Positions 50,098 through 57,630 of a stretch of DNA of 64,000 bases are shown here, piece after piece (position 1 is the first letter of the stretch; every line of letters starts with the position of its first letter). The notes beneath the pieces were generated by a model. That model ran no database searches and had not been told where the DNA came from. It saw only the letters and a program-made list of their open reading frames with translations. Source of the stretch: Pseudomonas mucoides. GTDB lineage: Bacteria; Pseudomonadota; Gammaproteobacteria; Pseudomonadales; Pseudomonadaceae. The position numbers were made by a program, and so were the translations under genes. Location of the stretch: NCBI RefSeq assembly GCF_015461845.1, contig NZ_JACOPW010000001.1:1808640-1872639 (forward strand), written 5' to 3'.

Positions 50098-50191
50098 GGG
50101 GCCGAGGTGAGCGTTCAGAACGAGACAACAACAAGAGTGAAACGACAGAACGTTCGTAGCTCTAACCAATCGATTTTAAAGGAGTAACAAC

Positions 50192-51643
50192 ATGATTCCG
50201 GTGATCTTGTCAGGTGGTAGCGGCTCACGTCTTTGGCCGCTTTCGCGTAAACAGTTTCCCAAGCAATTCCTTGCCCTGACCGGCGAACACACACTGTTCC
50301 AGCAAACCCTGGAACGCCTGGTGTTCGAAGGCATGGACACCCCTATCGTGGTGTGCAACAAGGACCACCGCTTCATCGTCAACGAGCAGTTAAGTAACCG
50401 CAAACTCGAAGCCCAGCGCATCCTGATGGAACCGTTCGGTCGCAACACCGCGCCGGCCGTGGCCCTGACCGCGATGATGCTGGTCAATGAAGGTCGTGAC
50501 GAGCTGATGCTGGTGCTGCCGGCCGACCACGTGCTGGAAGACCAGAAAGCCCTGCAACGCGCCCTGGCCCTGGCCACCGTCGCGGCGGAAAACGGCGAAA
50601 TGGTGCTGTTCGGCGTGCCGGCCACCAAACCGGAAACCGGTTATGGCTACATCAAGTCGACCAATGATTCGCTGCTGCCGGAAGGCGTCAGCCGCGTTTC
50701 GCACTTCGTCGAAAAACCTGACGTCAAACGCGCCACCGAATATGTCGAATCCGGTGGTTATTTCTGGAACAGCGGCATGTTCCTGTTCCGCGCCAGCCGC
50801 TTCCTCGAAGAACTGAAAAAGCACGACCCGGACATCTACGACACCTGCCTGCTGACCCTCGAACGCAGCGAGCAAGATGCCGACACCATCACCTTCGACG
50901 AAGCCACCTTCGCCTGCTGCCCAGACAACTCCATCGACTACGCGGTGATGGAAAAAACCCAGCGTGCCTGCGTCGTGCCGCTGACCGCTGGCTGGAGCGA
51001 TGTCGGTTGCTGGGCGTCGCTGTGGGAAGTCAATGAAAAAGACGCCAACGGCAACGTCACCAAAGGCGACGTGGTCATCCAGGACAGCAAAAACTGCATG
51101 ATCCACGGCAACGGCAAACTGGTGTCGGTGATCGGCCTGGAAAACATCGTGGTGGTCGAAACCAAGGACGCCATGATGATTGCGCACAAGGACTCGGTCC
51201 AAGGCGTGAAACAGATGGTCAACACCCTCAACGAACAGGGTCGCAGCGAAACCCAGAACCACTGCGAAGTCTATCGTCCGTGGGGTTCCTACGACTCGGT
51301 GGACATGGGCGGCCGCTTCCAGGTCAAGCACATCTCGGTCAAACCGGGTGCGTGCCTGTCGCTGCAAATGCACCACCACCGCGCCGAACACTGGATCGTG
51401 GTCAGCGGCACCGCTGAAGTGACCTGCGACGACAACGTGTTCCTGCTCTGCGAAAACCAGTCGACCTACATTCCGATCGCGTCGGTCCACCGTTTGCGTA
51501 ACCCGGGCAAGATTCCACTCGAGATCATCGAAGTGCAGTCGGGCAGCTACCTGGGTGAAGACGATATCGAGCGGTTCGAAGATATCTACGGTCGCTCCAC
51601 CCCGATCGAGCGCGGCGTGTCGGTGAAAACCATCGCGCAGTAA
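50192..51643 (+). CDS. algA: Mannose-6-phosphate isomerase / GDP-mannose pyrophosphorylase AlgA
   Basis: 483 aa, bifunctional. The N-terminal nucleotidyltransferase domain carries LSGGSGSRLWPLSRKQFPKQF-type signature at residues 6-26 and the FVEKPD motif. The C-terminal cupin isomerase domain has HHHRAEHWIVVSGTAEV. It supplies GDP-mannose to AlgD. AAAGGAGTAACAAC precedes the ATG. The 209-bp gap with a REPIN before it could allow separate or weaker expression. Confidence 0.97.
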   Translation: MIPVILSGGSGSRLWPLSRKQFPKQFLALTGEHTLFQQTLERLVFEGMDTPIVVCNKDHRFIVNEQLSNRKLEAQRILMEPFGRNTAPAVALTAMMLVNEGRDELMLVLPADHVLEDQKALQRALALATVAAENGEMVLFGVPATKPETGYGYIKSTNDSLLPEGVSRVSHFVEKPDVKRATEYVESGGYFWNSGMFLFRASRFLEELKKHDPDIYDTCLLTLERSEQDADTITFDEATFACCPDNSIDYAVMEKTQRACVVPLTAGWSDVGCWASLWEVNEKDANGNVTKGDVVIQDSKNCMIHGNGKLVSVIGLENIVVVETKDAMMIAHKDSVQGVKQMVNTLNEQGRSETQNHCEVYRPWGSYDSVDMGGRFQVKHISVKPGACLSLQMHHHRAEHWIVVSGTAEVTCDDNVFLLCENQSTYIPIASVHRLRNPGKIPLEIIEVQSGSYLGEDDIERFEDIYGRSTPIERGVSVKTIAQ

Positions 51644-51659
51644 GCGTTCAGCAAAATAA

Positions 51660-51718
51660 AAGCCCCCGTCCAGCCCGCTGCGTCTCCTATCCGCAGCGGG
51701 TTGGGCGGGGGCTTTTTT
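51660..51718 (+). terminator. Terminator of the alginate operon
   Basis: A long stem of AGCCCCCG...CCCGCTGCG paired with CGCAGCGGGTTGGGCGGGGGCT, then six T. It ends 20 bp before the convergent RHS gene. Confidence 0.92.
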
Positions 51719-51737
51719 CTGCCGATGTCATGCCAAA

Positions 51738-54545
51738 TCACATTTTCAATGGATTTCTATTTTGCTTTGCAAAGGTTTTCCATTTGTCTAACAACTGGCT
51801 AGGTAACGGATTCAATCTGCCTGTCTGAAAATAGCCGCTTTGTAATTCGCTCCTTGTCACATGGCCGGAATCGATCATGAATTTAGCCATGTTCCCGCCC
51901 CAATGTTGAGCCTCGCCACCTACGCTCGTTGTGAAATAACCCGTTTTGTACAACGCTCCGGGGTACATATCATTGAAGACCTGATGGGCAAAGTAGTCGG
52001 TAATGTGTTCGTCATAATTACTGTTACTGACAGACGTATCCGTCTCTTGCTGAAAACCTATATGTCCGTGCGAAGAAGCATGCAAGGCTTCGTGAACAAT
52101 CGTCGAGCGAATTTTATCTCTATCAAGCTGACCATTTTCAGAATAATCCGGTGCGGTTACTCCCATATAAATTATTCCGTCTGGCGACGTCCAGGCGGCA
52201 GGATTGGCACGCAGTTCTTCCTGGTTGAACTGCATCGTTTCATTGCCAGGAACAGACCTGATTTTTTCAAAAAGTTCTTCGTGTGTTACATCCACTACTT
52301 TTATAGGGCGAACCGATACACCAAATAGTTGACTGATCGTGTTGGCCAGCTGGGCCGTGTCGACATAGTCACCTGTTTTCCATGTCGTTGAGGCCTGATT
52401 CGCTGGCATTTGCGGACGCGCCAATACAATTGGCTCAAAAAGCCTATGAGCCTGCGCGGCTTGCCCAGACCCTGATGGCCCTGGCGGCACTGGGCCGAAA
52501 CCAGGCGGTGGTGGAGGTGGCAGGGCTAGTGAAGGTGGCCTTGGAGGTGCGGGGGGGGTATTCGGTTTATCAGGCTTCCGTCCATCGATATCGATCAACG
52601 TGACAGGGTTATTTCTAACCATTCGATACAGGTTCAAACCATCCACCGCACCTGCCGGATCGGGATTTAGCCAACGCTGTAGCCACGGTATGTAGTACCG
52701 AAACCCATAATAATAAAGCCTCGTCGCATCCCGCTCCTTGCCTGAATACCGAATGGTTTTGTAGTCGACTGCAACGGCATCTGTGTCGGCACACCACGCG
52801 GTCTCACCGAAGGGATAAAAAACTTCCCGGCTGATGACTTGTGCATCGTCAGCCAGTTCCACCGTGCAGGAATTCAGGTGATCGACCAGGGTGTACCGAT
52901 ACTGATCGTTGATGCCGGGCGGTGGATCGCTTTCCCAGTGCAACACCCGAACGGAATTAAGGCCAGCCTGTGCGGTGATGACTTCCAGCCTCTCACCGGT
53001 GCCACTGTCGGTACGCAGTTCCAGCCCTGGCAAGTAACGCACTTCGGCTATCACGGTTCTGGCATGGGTCTGCAACGAGCGAATTTTTCGTACCCGTTGG
53101 CCACCGCCATCGTAGAGGTAGGACTCAACGTCATTGCGTCCGGAATCGCGCTCCACCGGGCTGACCGACTGCAACTGATTGCGCAGGTCCCACGTCAAAA
53201 AACGCCCCTGATCCAGCTCCAGCAAATTGCCCTTGGCGTCGAATGCCGTCGTGATTTGTTCTTCCGTGGGGGGCACGCCGTTACGCCAGGGCAAACAGCG
53301 ATTGCTGTACTGCGCAGCTTTCAGATCACGTCCCGGACTTTGCGAGCCGACATGTGCCAGCTTCAGCAAATTCCCGCTTTCGTCATAACGGTAGGTTTGC
53401 TCGTAGTTGCTGAGCGCCGCGGGATCGTTGCGCCCAACGGATGCCGGCCCTTGGCTGGGGGCGCGCGCCTCCCAACCCGTCGCCTTGATCAATTGATAAA
53501 GGCTGTTGTAGAAAAAACGACTGATCGGCTCAATACGCTGATTAGCGAAGTAGCGCGTCGACAAGGCCTTGTCCTCGATACTCAGCACATTGCCCATTCG
53601 GTCGTAGGTGTAGAACAGGTGTTGCAGCAAGCCGCGGTGCTCGCTGTGCGCCCGGCGCTCGATCAGGAGTCCGTCTTGCGGAGAATATTTGAGGGTCGTC
53701 TGTACGTTGTTACCCGCCACTTCGCGAGTGATCTGTCCTTGGGCGTTGTACTCAATCTCGCTGACCAGTGTTTGCCCAGAGGGCTTGCCTGCCAGTTTCA
53801 AGACACTGTGGCGCAGTCGGCCATCAAGGGTGAAACCAAACGTCTGACAGTTCTGCCTGGCATCAACCGACTCCAGCACGTTCCCGAGAGGACCGAATCG
53901 CCAGGTCGAAACAGCTCCATCGCCGGGTTCCAACAAATCATTGCGATCAGCAATCGACGCTGGCCAATCAGGGGCGACGGGGTCCAGAGCGAAGTGTTGA
54001 ACGTGTCTAGAGCATTGACCGGTGATCGTAAACGCCTTAAACAACACGGTCCCGCCGGGGCCATCCTGTCGAATCAATTGCCCCAATAGGTTGTGGTCCT
54101 GGGTACCCTGACCGGGACGACCATACTCCATGCGTTCGGCACAACGTCGTGGGGCTGTGGCGACGTGTTCAAATACCGTCACCGGACGCAGCCGTTCGTC
54201 GTATTCAACCTCGCGTCGTGTGCCGCGACTGTCCCAGCCTTGCAGCACTTCATTGGCCAGGCCGAAGAAATTGATCTGCGAGCCGGCATCCACGCTCAGC
54301 GTCGATACGGCAACATCGGACAGCGAATACACCGTGACGAGATTGGCGGGTGCCAGCGGATCTTGTTCCCGTAACCCCCAAAGCCGGGGGTCCCACTGCA
54401 TGATTGGGAGCCCGGCGGCATTGTGGAGCGTGCGGTTGATGCGTGCCTGAGTCGGCTCGCCTTCAACCTCGCGCCAATAATCAATGGAACGGATCGTCAG
54501 CGCTCGCGAGTCGACGACCGAAACGGTGGAGGTTTTAGAGTGCAT
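51738..54545 (-). CDS. TccC-like RHS toxin with C-terminal metallopeptidase-like tip
   Basis: 935 aa. The N-terminus (VSVVDSRALTIRSIDYWRE) and YD/RHS repeats (YNAQGQITREVAGNN, YRYDESGNLLKLAHV) match the Tc toxin C component, which forms a cocoon around its own C-terminus. The core ends RYYIPWLQRWLNPDPAGAVDGLN...DIDGR at about residue 656. A Pro-rich linker and a ~240-residue variable tip follow. The tip contains VHEALHASSHGH (HExxH at 818-822) and YDEHITDYFAHQV 24 residues later, a gluzincin-like zinc peptidase pattern. DNA of the tip is visibly AT-richer than the core. No TcA/TcB or immunity gene is present. AGGGACGCGCCGGC precedes the ATG. Confidence 0.85.
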   Translation of the reverse strand: MHSKTSTVSVVDSRALTIRSIDYWREVEGEPTQARINRTLHNAAGLPIMQWDPRLWGLREQDPLAPANLVTVYSLSDVAVSTLSVDAGSQINFFGLANEVLQGWDSRGTRREVEYDERLRPVTVFEHVATAPRRCAERMEYGRPGQGTQDHNLLGQLIRQDGPGGTVLFKAFTITGQCSRHVQHFALDPVAPDWPASIADRNDLLEPGDGAVSTWRFGPLGNVLESVDARQNCQTFGFTLDGRLRHSVLKLAGKPSGQTLVSEIEYNAQGQITREVAGNNVQTTLKYSPQDGLLIERRAHSEHRGLLQHLFYTYDRMGNVLSIEDKALSTRYFANQRIEPISRFFYNSLYQLIKATGWEARAPSQGPASVGRNDPAALSNYEQTYRYDESGNLLKLAHVGSQSPGRDLKAAQYSNRCLPWRNGVPPTEEQITTAFDAKGNLLELDQGRFLTWDLRNQLQSVSPVERDSGRNDVESYLYDGGGQRVRKIRSLQTHARTVIAEVRYLPGLELRTDSGTGERLEVITAQAGLNSVRVLHWESDPPPGINDQYRYTLVDHLNSCTVELADDAQVISREVFYPFGETAWCADTDAVAVDYKTIRYSGKERDATRLYYYGFRYYIPWLQRWLNPDPAGAVDGLNLYRMVRNNPVTLIDIDGRKPDKPNTPPAPPRPPSLALPPPPPPGFGPVPPGPSGSGQAAQAHRLFEPIVLARPQMPANQASTTWKTGDYVDTAQLANTISQLFGVSVRPIKVVDVTHEELFEKIRSVPGNETMQFNQEELRANPAAWTSPDGIIYMGVTAPDYSENGQLDRDKIRSTIVHEALHASSHGHIGFQQETDTSVSNSNYDEHITDYFAHQVFNDMYPGALYKTGYFTTSVGGEAQHWGGNMAKFMIDSGHVTRSELQSGYFQTGRLNPLPSQLLDKWKTFAKQNRNPLKM

Positions 54546-54711
54546 GCCGGCGCGTCCCTGTAAGCCAGTGGTCAGCTAATCGCTTGTGACGTGGGCTGGC
54601 TACTGTCAGAAATTACAGTTGCGACCAGCGGCAACAGCGCTTGATCCACGAATGTCCATTCGCGCAGCCCTTCGGTAGGATGGAGGTCATGAGTTCAAGG
54701 AGCGTACATAC

Positions 54712-55176
54712 ATGTTCATCGGCGTCCTGCTGGTCATCACCTGGCTGATCCTGTTGCTGCGCTACCCGTCCAAGGCGTTTCCCGTGTCGGTGGCGGCCGC
54801 CGTCGGTTTGGGTCTGGTGGCCACATGGGTGATCTGGCTCGACAACCGCGAGGTCAAGCAACTCGCGCGCCTGGAGCTGCGCATCACCTACGCGCCCGAG
54901 CAGTGCCCGGCGGATCGTCCGTTACAGCTGAAAATGAACAATGGCAACGACGTGCCGCTGACCGAATTGCGCTGGCGTATCGCGGCGTATGCACCGGGTG
55001 ACACGGTCAATCTGGCCGACAACCAATACGAAGCCCCGCGATATCGTGGCCCCGGCGAGCTCCAGGCCGGCGCCAACTGGGAAGACTGTTTGCCCTTGCC
55101 ACCCTTGCGTCCCGGCTATCGCCCGCAAACCCTGGAGTTTCGCGCCGAGCGTTTGCAGGGTAGTTTCTCCGATTAA
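54712..55176 (+). CDS. Small inner-membrane protein of unknown function
   Basis: 154 aa with two N-terminal membrane helices (residues 2-17 and 24-43). A soluble domain of about 110 residues follows, with ELRITYAPEQCPADRPLQLKM and paired Cys (ECs at PEQC and WEDC). Domain strands LTELRWRIAAYAPGD suggest a beta-sandwich on the outer face. I do not recognise an established function. AAGGAG precedes the ATG by about 10 nt. It lies 32 bp upstream of the SDR gene and probably shares its transcript. Confidence 0.7.
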   Translation: MFIGVLLVITWLILLLRYPSKAFPVSVAAAVGLGLVATWVIWLDNREVKQLARLELRITYAPEQCPADRPLQLKMNNGNDVPLTELRWRIAAYAPGDTVNLADNQYEAPRYRGPGELQAGANWEDCLPLPPLRPGYRPQTLEFRAERLQGSFSD

Positions 55177-55207
55177 TCCCACTTCTTATTTGCACAAGGA
55201 CCGCGCC

Positions 55208-56032
55208 ATGCCCGTTGCGTTGATTACCGGTTGCTCCAGCGGCATTGGCCGTGCCCTTGCCGACGTGTTCAAAAATGCCGGCTACGAAGTCTGGGCCAGT
55301 GCCCGCAAGGCTGAAGACGTGGCCGCGCTAACCGCCGCCGGTTTCACCGCCGTGCAACTGGACGTCAATGATGGCGCCGCGCTCGAACAGCTGAGCGAGC
55401 AGATCAATCAGCAACATGGCGGCCTCGACATCCTGATCAACAACGCCGGTTATGGCGCGATGGGGCCGCTGCTCGATGGCGGTGTACCGGCGATGCAGCG
55501 GCAGTTCGAGACCAATGTATTTGCCATCGTCGGGGTCACACGCGCGCTGTTCCCGGTGCTGCGTCGCGCCAAGGGATTGGTGGTGAACATCGGCAGTGTT
55601 TCAGGGATTCTGGTCACGCCGTTTGCTGGCGCCTATTGCGCCTCGAAAGCAGCCGTTCATGCGTTGAGCGATGCGCTGCGCATGGAACTGGCGCCGTTCG
55701 GTATTCGCGTGATGGAAGTCCAGCCGGGCGCCATCGAATCCAGCTTCGCTAAAAATGCCGGGCATGAAGCGGAACAATTGATCACCGAGCAATCGCCATG
55801 GTTTCCCCTGCGCGAAGGCATTCGTGCGCGGGCCAAGGCATCTCAGGACAAACCGACGCCGGCCCGGGAGTTTGCGCAGGGGTTGCTCAAGGCGGTGCAG
55901 CAGGGCAAGCCACCGCGTTTGATTCGATTGGGCAATGGCAGCCGGGCGTTGCCGTTGTTAGCGGGTTTGCTGCCAAAAGGGTTGCTGGAATCGGGGTTGA
56001 TGAAGCGGTTCGGGTTGCGCGGGCAGCTCTGA
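55208..56032 (+). CDS. Short-chain dehydrogenase/reductase
   Basis: 274 aa, classical SDR. The cofactor motif is ITGCSSGIGRALADVF (TGxxxGIG). The NNAG motif is in DILINNAGYGAM, and the catalytic Ser and Tyr-x-x-x-Lys are in VNIGSVSG and AYCASKAAV. LQLDVNDGAAL indicates NADP preference is possible. The substrate is unknown. ATG at 55208 follows AAGGACCGCGCC; the longer frame through the preceding gene is not used. Confidence 0.87.
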   Translation: MPVALITGCSSGIGRALADVFKNAGYEVWASARKAEDVAALTAAGFTAVQLDVNDGAALEQLSEQINQQHGGLDILINNAGYGAMGPLLDGGVPAMQRQFETNVFAIVGVTRALFPVLRRAKGLVVNIGSVSGILVTPFAGAYCASKAAVHALSDALRMELAPFGIRVMEVQPGAIESSFAKNAGHEAEQLITEQSPWFPLREGIRARAKASQDKPTPAREFAQGLLKAVQQGKPPRLIRLGNGSRALPLLAGLLPKGLLESGLMKRFGLRGQL

Positions 56033-56096
56033 GACCGGGCCGACCTGCTCGCGATGGCGTCCGAACAAACACAGAACATTTCAGGAATACACTTCA

Positions 56097-56495
56097 ATGA
56101 CCGACTACACCCACTACTTCGACGAAGTCATCCAGGCCCACGTCGCCATCGAGCAATGGTTGGCCGAAGAACAAGACGACTCGGAACTTGAACAACTGCT
56201 GAGCCGGTTTTCACCGCAGTTTTCCATGATCTCGCCATTGGGCCGGGTGCTGGATTTCGAGGCATTGAGCGAGCTGTTTCAACTGGCGGGCGGCAAGAAG
56301 CTCGGGTTCAGGATCGAACTCAGTGAATTGCGCGGTGTGGCGCTGTATGACGGCGGCGCGGTGGTGAGTTATCGCGAGCAACAGACCGATGCCACCGGGC
56401 TGCATTCGGATCGGCGTTCGACCGTGGTGTTTGAGAAAGACGCCGACGGCACGCTGATCTGGCGGCACTTGCATGAGACGTTTTGCAAAGGCTGA
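56097..56495 (+). CDS. DUF4440/NTF2-like protein
   Basis: 132 aa with a helical start and cystatin-like strands: FSPQFSMISPLGRVLDFEALSELF, then VALYDGGAVVSYREQQ and TVVFEKDADGTLIWRHLHETF. This fits the DUF4440 group of the NTF2 superfamily. No function can be assigned. It follows the SDR gene by 64 bp, with a half-REP between. Confidence 0.72.
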   Translation: MTDYTHYFDEVIQAHVAIEQWLAEEQDDSELEQLLSRFSPQFSMISPLGRVLDFEALSELFQLAGGKKLGFRIELSELRGVALYDGGAVVSYREQQTDATGLHSDRRSTVVFEKDADGTLIWRHLHETFCKG

Positions 56496-56508
56496 CTCGG
56501 TCGCTTTT

Positions 56509-56538
56509 TGTGGCGAAGGGGCTTGCCCCCTCGCCACA
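56509..56538. terminator. REP-like hairpin between converging genes
   Basis: TGTGGCGA (56509) pairs with TCGCCACA (56531), and an inner GGGG / CCCC pairing closes a TTG-type loop. It is a single REP-like hairpin shared by the ends of two converging genes. It lacks a good T tract. Confidence 0.55.
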
Positions 56539-56541
56539 GGG

Positions 56542-57405
56542 TTACTCGCCAACTGCTGAGTTAACCACCACCGTACACGTAATCCCCGCCGCCAACAGCA
56601 CCCCCTCTGGCACTTCATCAATGTGAATCCGCACCGGCACTCGCTGCGCCAATCGCACCCAGTTGAACGTCGGGTTCACATCGGCAATCAGTTCGCGGCT
56701 CTCAGGGTTATCCCGGTCGTAGATGCCGCGAGAAATACTCTCCACATGCCCTTTCAGCACCTCGCCACTCATCAACTGCATGTCGGCCTTATCGCCCACG
56801 CGCACGTGCGGCAATTTGGTTTCTTCGAAGAAGCCATACACCCAGAACGAGTTCATATCGACCACGGCCATTTTCGCTTCGCCGATGCGCGCATAGTCGC
56901 CGCGATGCACGTTGAGGTTGGTCACGTACCCGTCCACCGCCGCCCGCACTTCGGTGCGTTTGAGGTTCAGCTCGGCGGCTTCGAGTTGCGCCTGCGCGTG
57001 TTGATAATCGGCCAGTGCCGAGTCGGCGATGTTGCTGGCGTCGTCACGGTTTTCCCGGGAGATCACCAGGTTGTCCATGTCCGCACGGCGGCGGGCGTTG
57101 ACCTTGCGCATCTCCCACGTTGCCTTGCGTGATGCGACCAGCGACTGCGCCTGCTTGACCGCGATGCGATAGTGCTCGGGGTCGATCTGCATCAGCAGAT
57201 CGCCCTTCTTCACTTGTTGGTTGTCACGCACCGGTACGTCCACCACTTCCCCGGTGACGTCGGCGGCGACGTTGATGATGTCGGCGCGCACCCGGCCATC
57301 GCGGGTCCACGGGGTGTCCATGTAATGCACCCACAAGGTCCGGCCGATCCATAGCGCGAGGGCCAGCACCAACAGGGTGGCGAGCAGGCTGAAAAGCTTT
57401 TTCAT
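56542..57405 (-). CDS. HlyD-family membrane-fusion protein (AaeA-like)
   Basis: 287-aa periplasmic adaptor. The N-terminal membrane helix is LFSLLATLLVLALALWIGRTLW. The lipoyl halves are VDVPVRDNQQVKKGDLLMQID and VRAAVDGYVTNLNVHRGDYA, flanking a coiled coil of about 60 residues. Together with the FUSC and DUF1656 proteins it forms an AaeAB-like aromatic-acid efflux system. Last gene of the operon. Confidence 0.9.
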   Translation of the reverse strand: MKKLFSLLATLLVLALALWIGRTLWVHYMDTPWTRDGRVRADIINVAADVTGEVVDVPVRDNQQVKKGDLLMQIDPEHYRIAVKQAQSLVASRKATWEMRKVNARRRADMDNLVISRENRDDASNIADSALADYQHAQAQLEAAELNLKRTEVRAAVDGYVTNLNVHRGDYARIGEAKMAVVDMNSFWVYGFFEETKLPHVRVGDKADMQLMSGEVLKGHVESISRGIYDRDNPESRELIADVNPTFNWVRLAQRVPVRIHIDEVPEGVLLAAGITCTVVVNSAVGE

Positions 57406-57429
57406 CAGGGCGTTCTCAGTGAAAGAGAG

Positions 57430-57630
57430 TCAACGGTAAACGGTCAGCGCCAGGGCGCCGAACAGACAGGTAAACAGGCTCAGGCGCAGCAGCGCCGGGT
57501 GCCAGAAGAAGCGGTACAGGTCGAACCCGGACAAGAACCGGTCCAGCGCCCAGGCCAGTGCGGCGGCGATGAAAAACATCAGCGTCATGGTGGGCATGTA
57601 CACGCCGTGGAAGGCGATTTCACGAGGCAT
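57430..57630 (-). CDS. DUF1656 small membrane protein
   Basis: 66 aa with two membrane segments (MTLMFFIAAALAWALDRFLSG and LRLSLFTCLFGALALTVY). This family (AaeX-like) accompanies FUSC/HlyD efflux operons. ATG at 57630 follows AGGACTTGAAC and overlaps the FUSC gene by 11 bp; a TTG two codons earlier is less likely. Confidence 0.87.
   Translation of the reverse strand: MPREIAFHGVYMPTMTLMFFIAAALAWALDRFLSGFDLYRFFWHPALLRLSLFTCLFGALALTVYR

Noticed and set aside
51644..51737. Immunity gene for the RHS protein
   Set aside because: Only 94 bp remain between the RHS stop and algA, all taken up by the operon terminator. No ORF fits.
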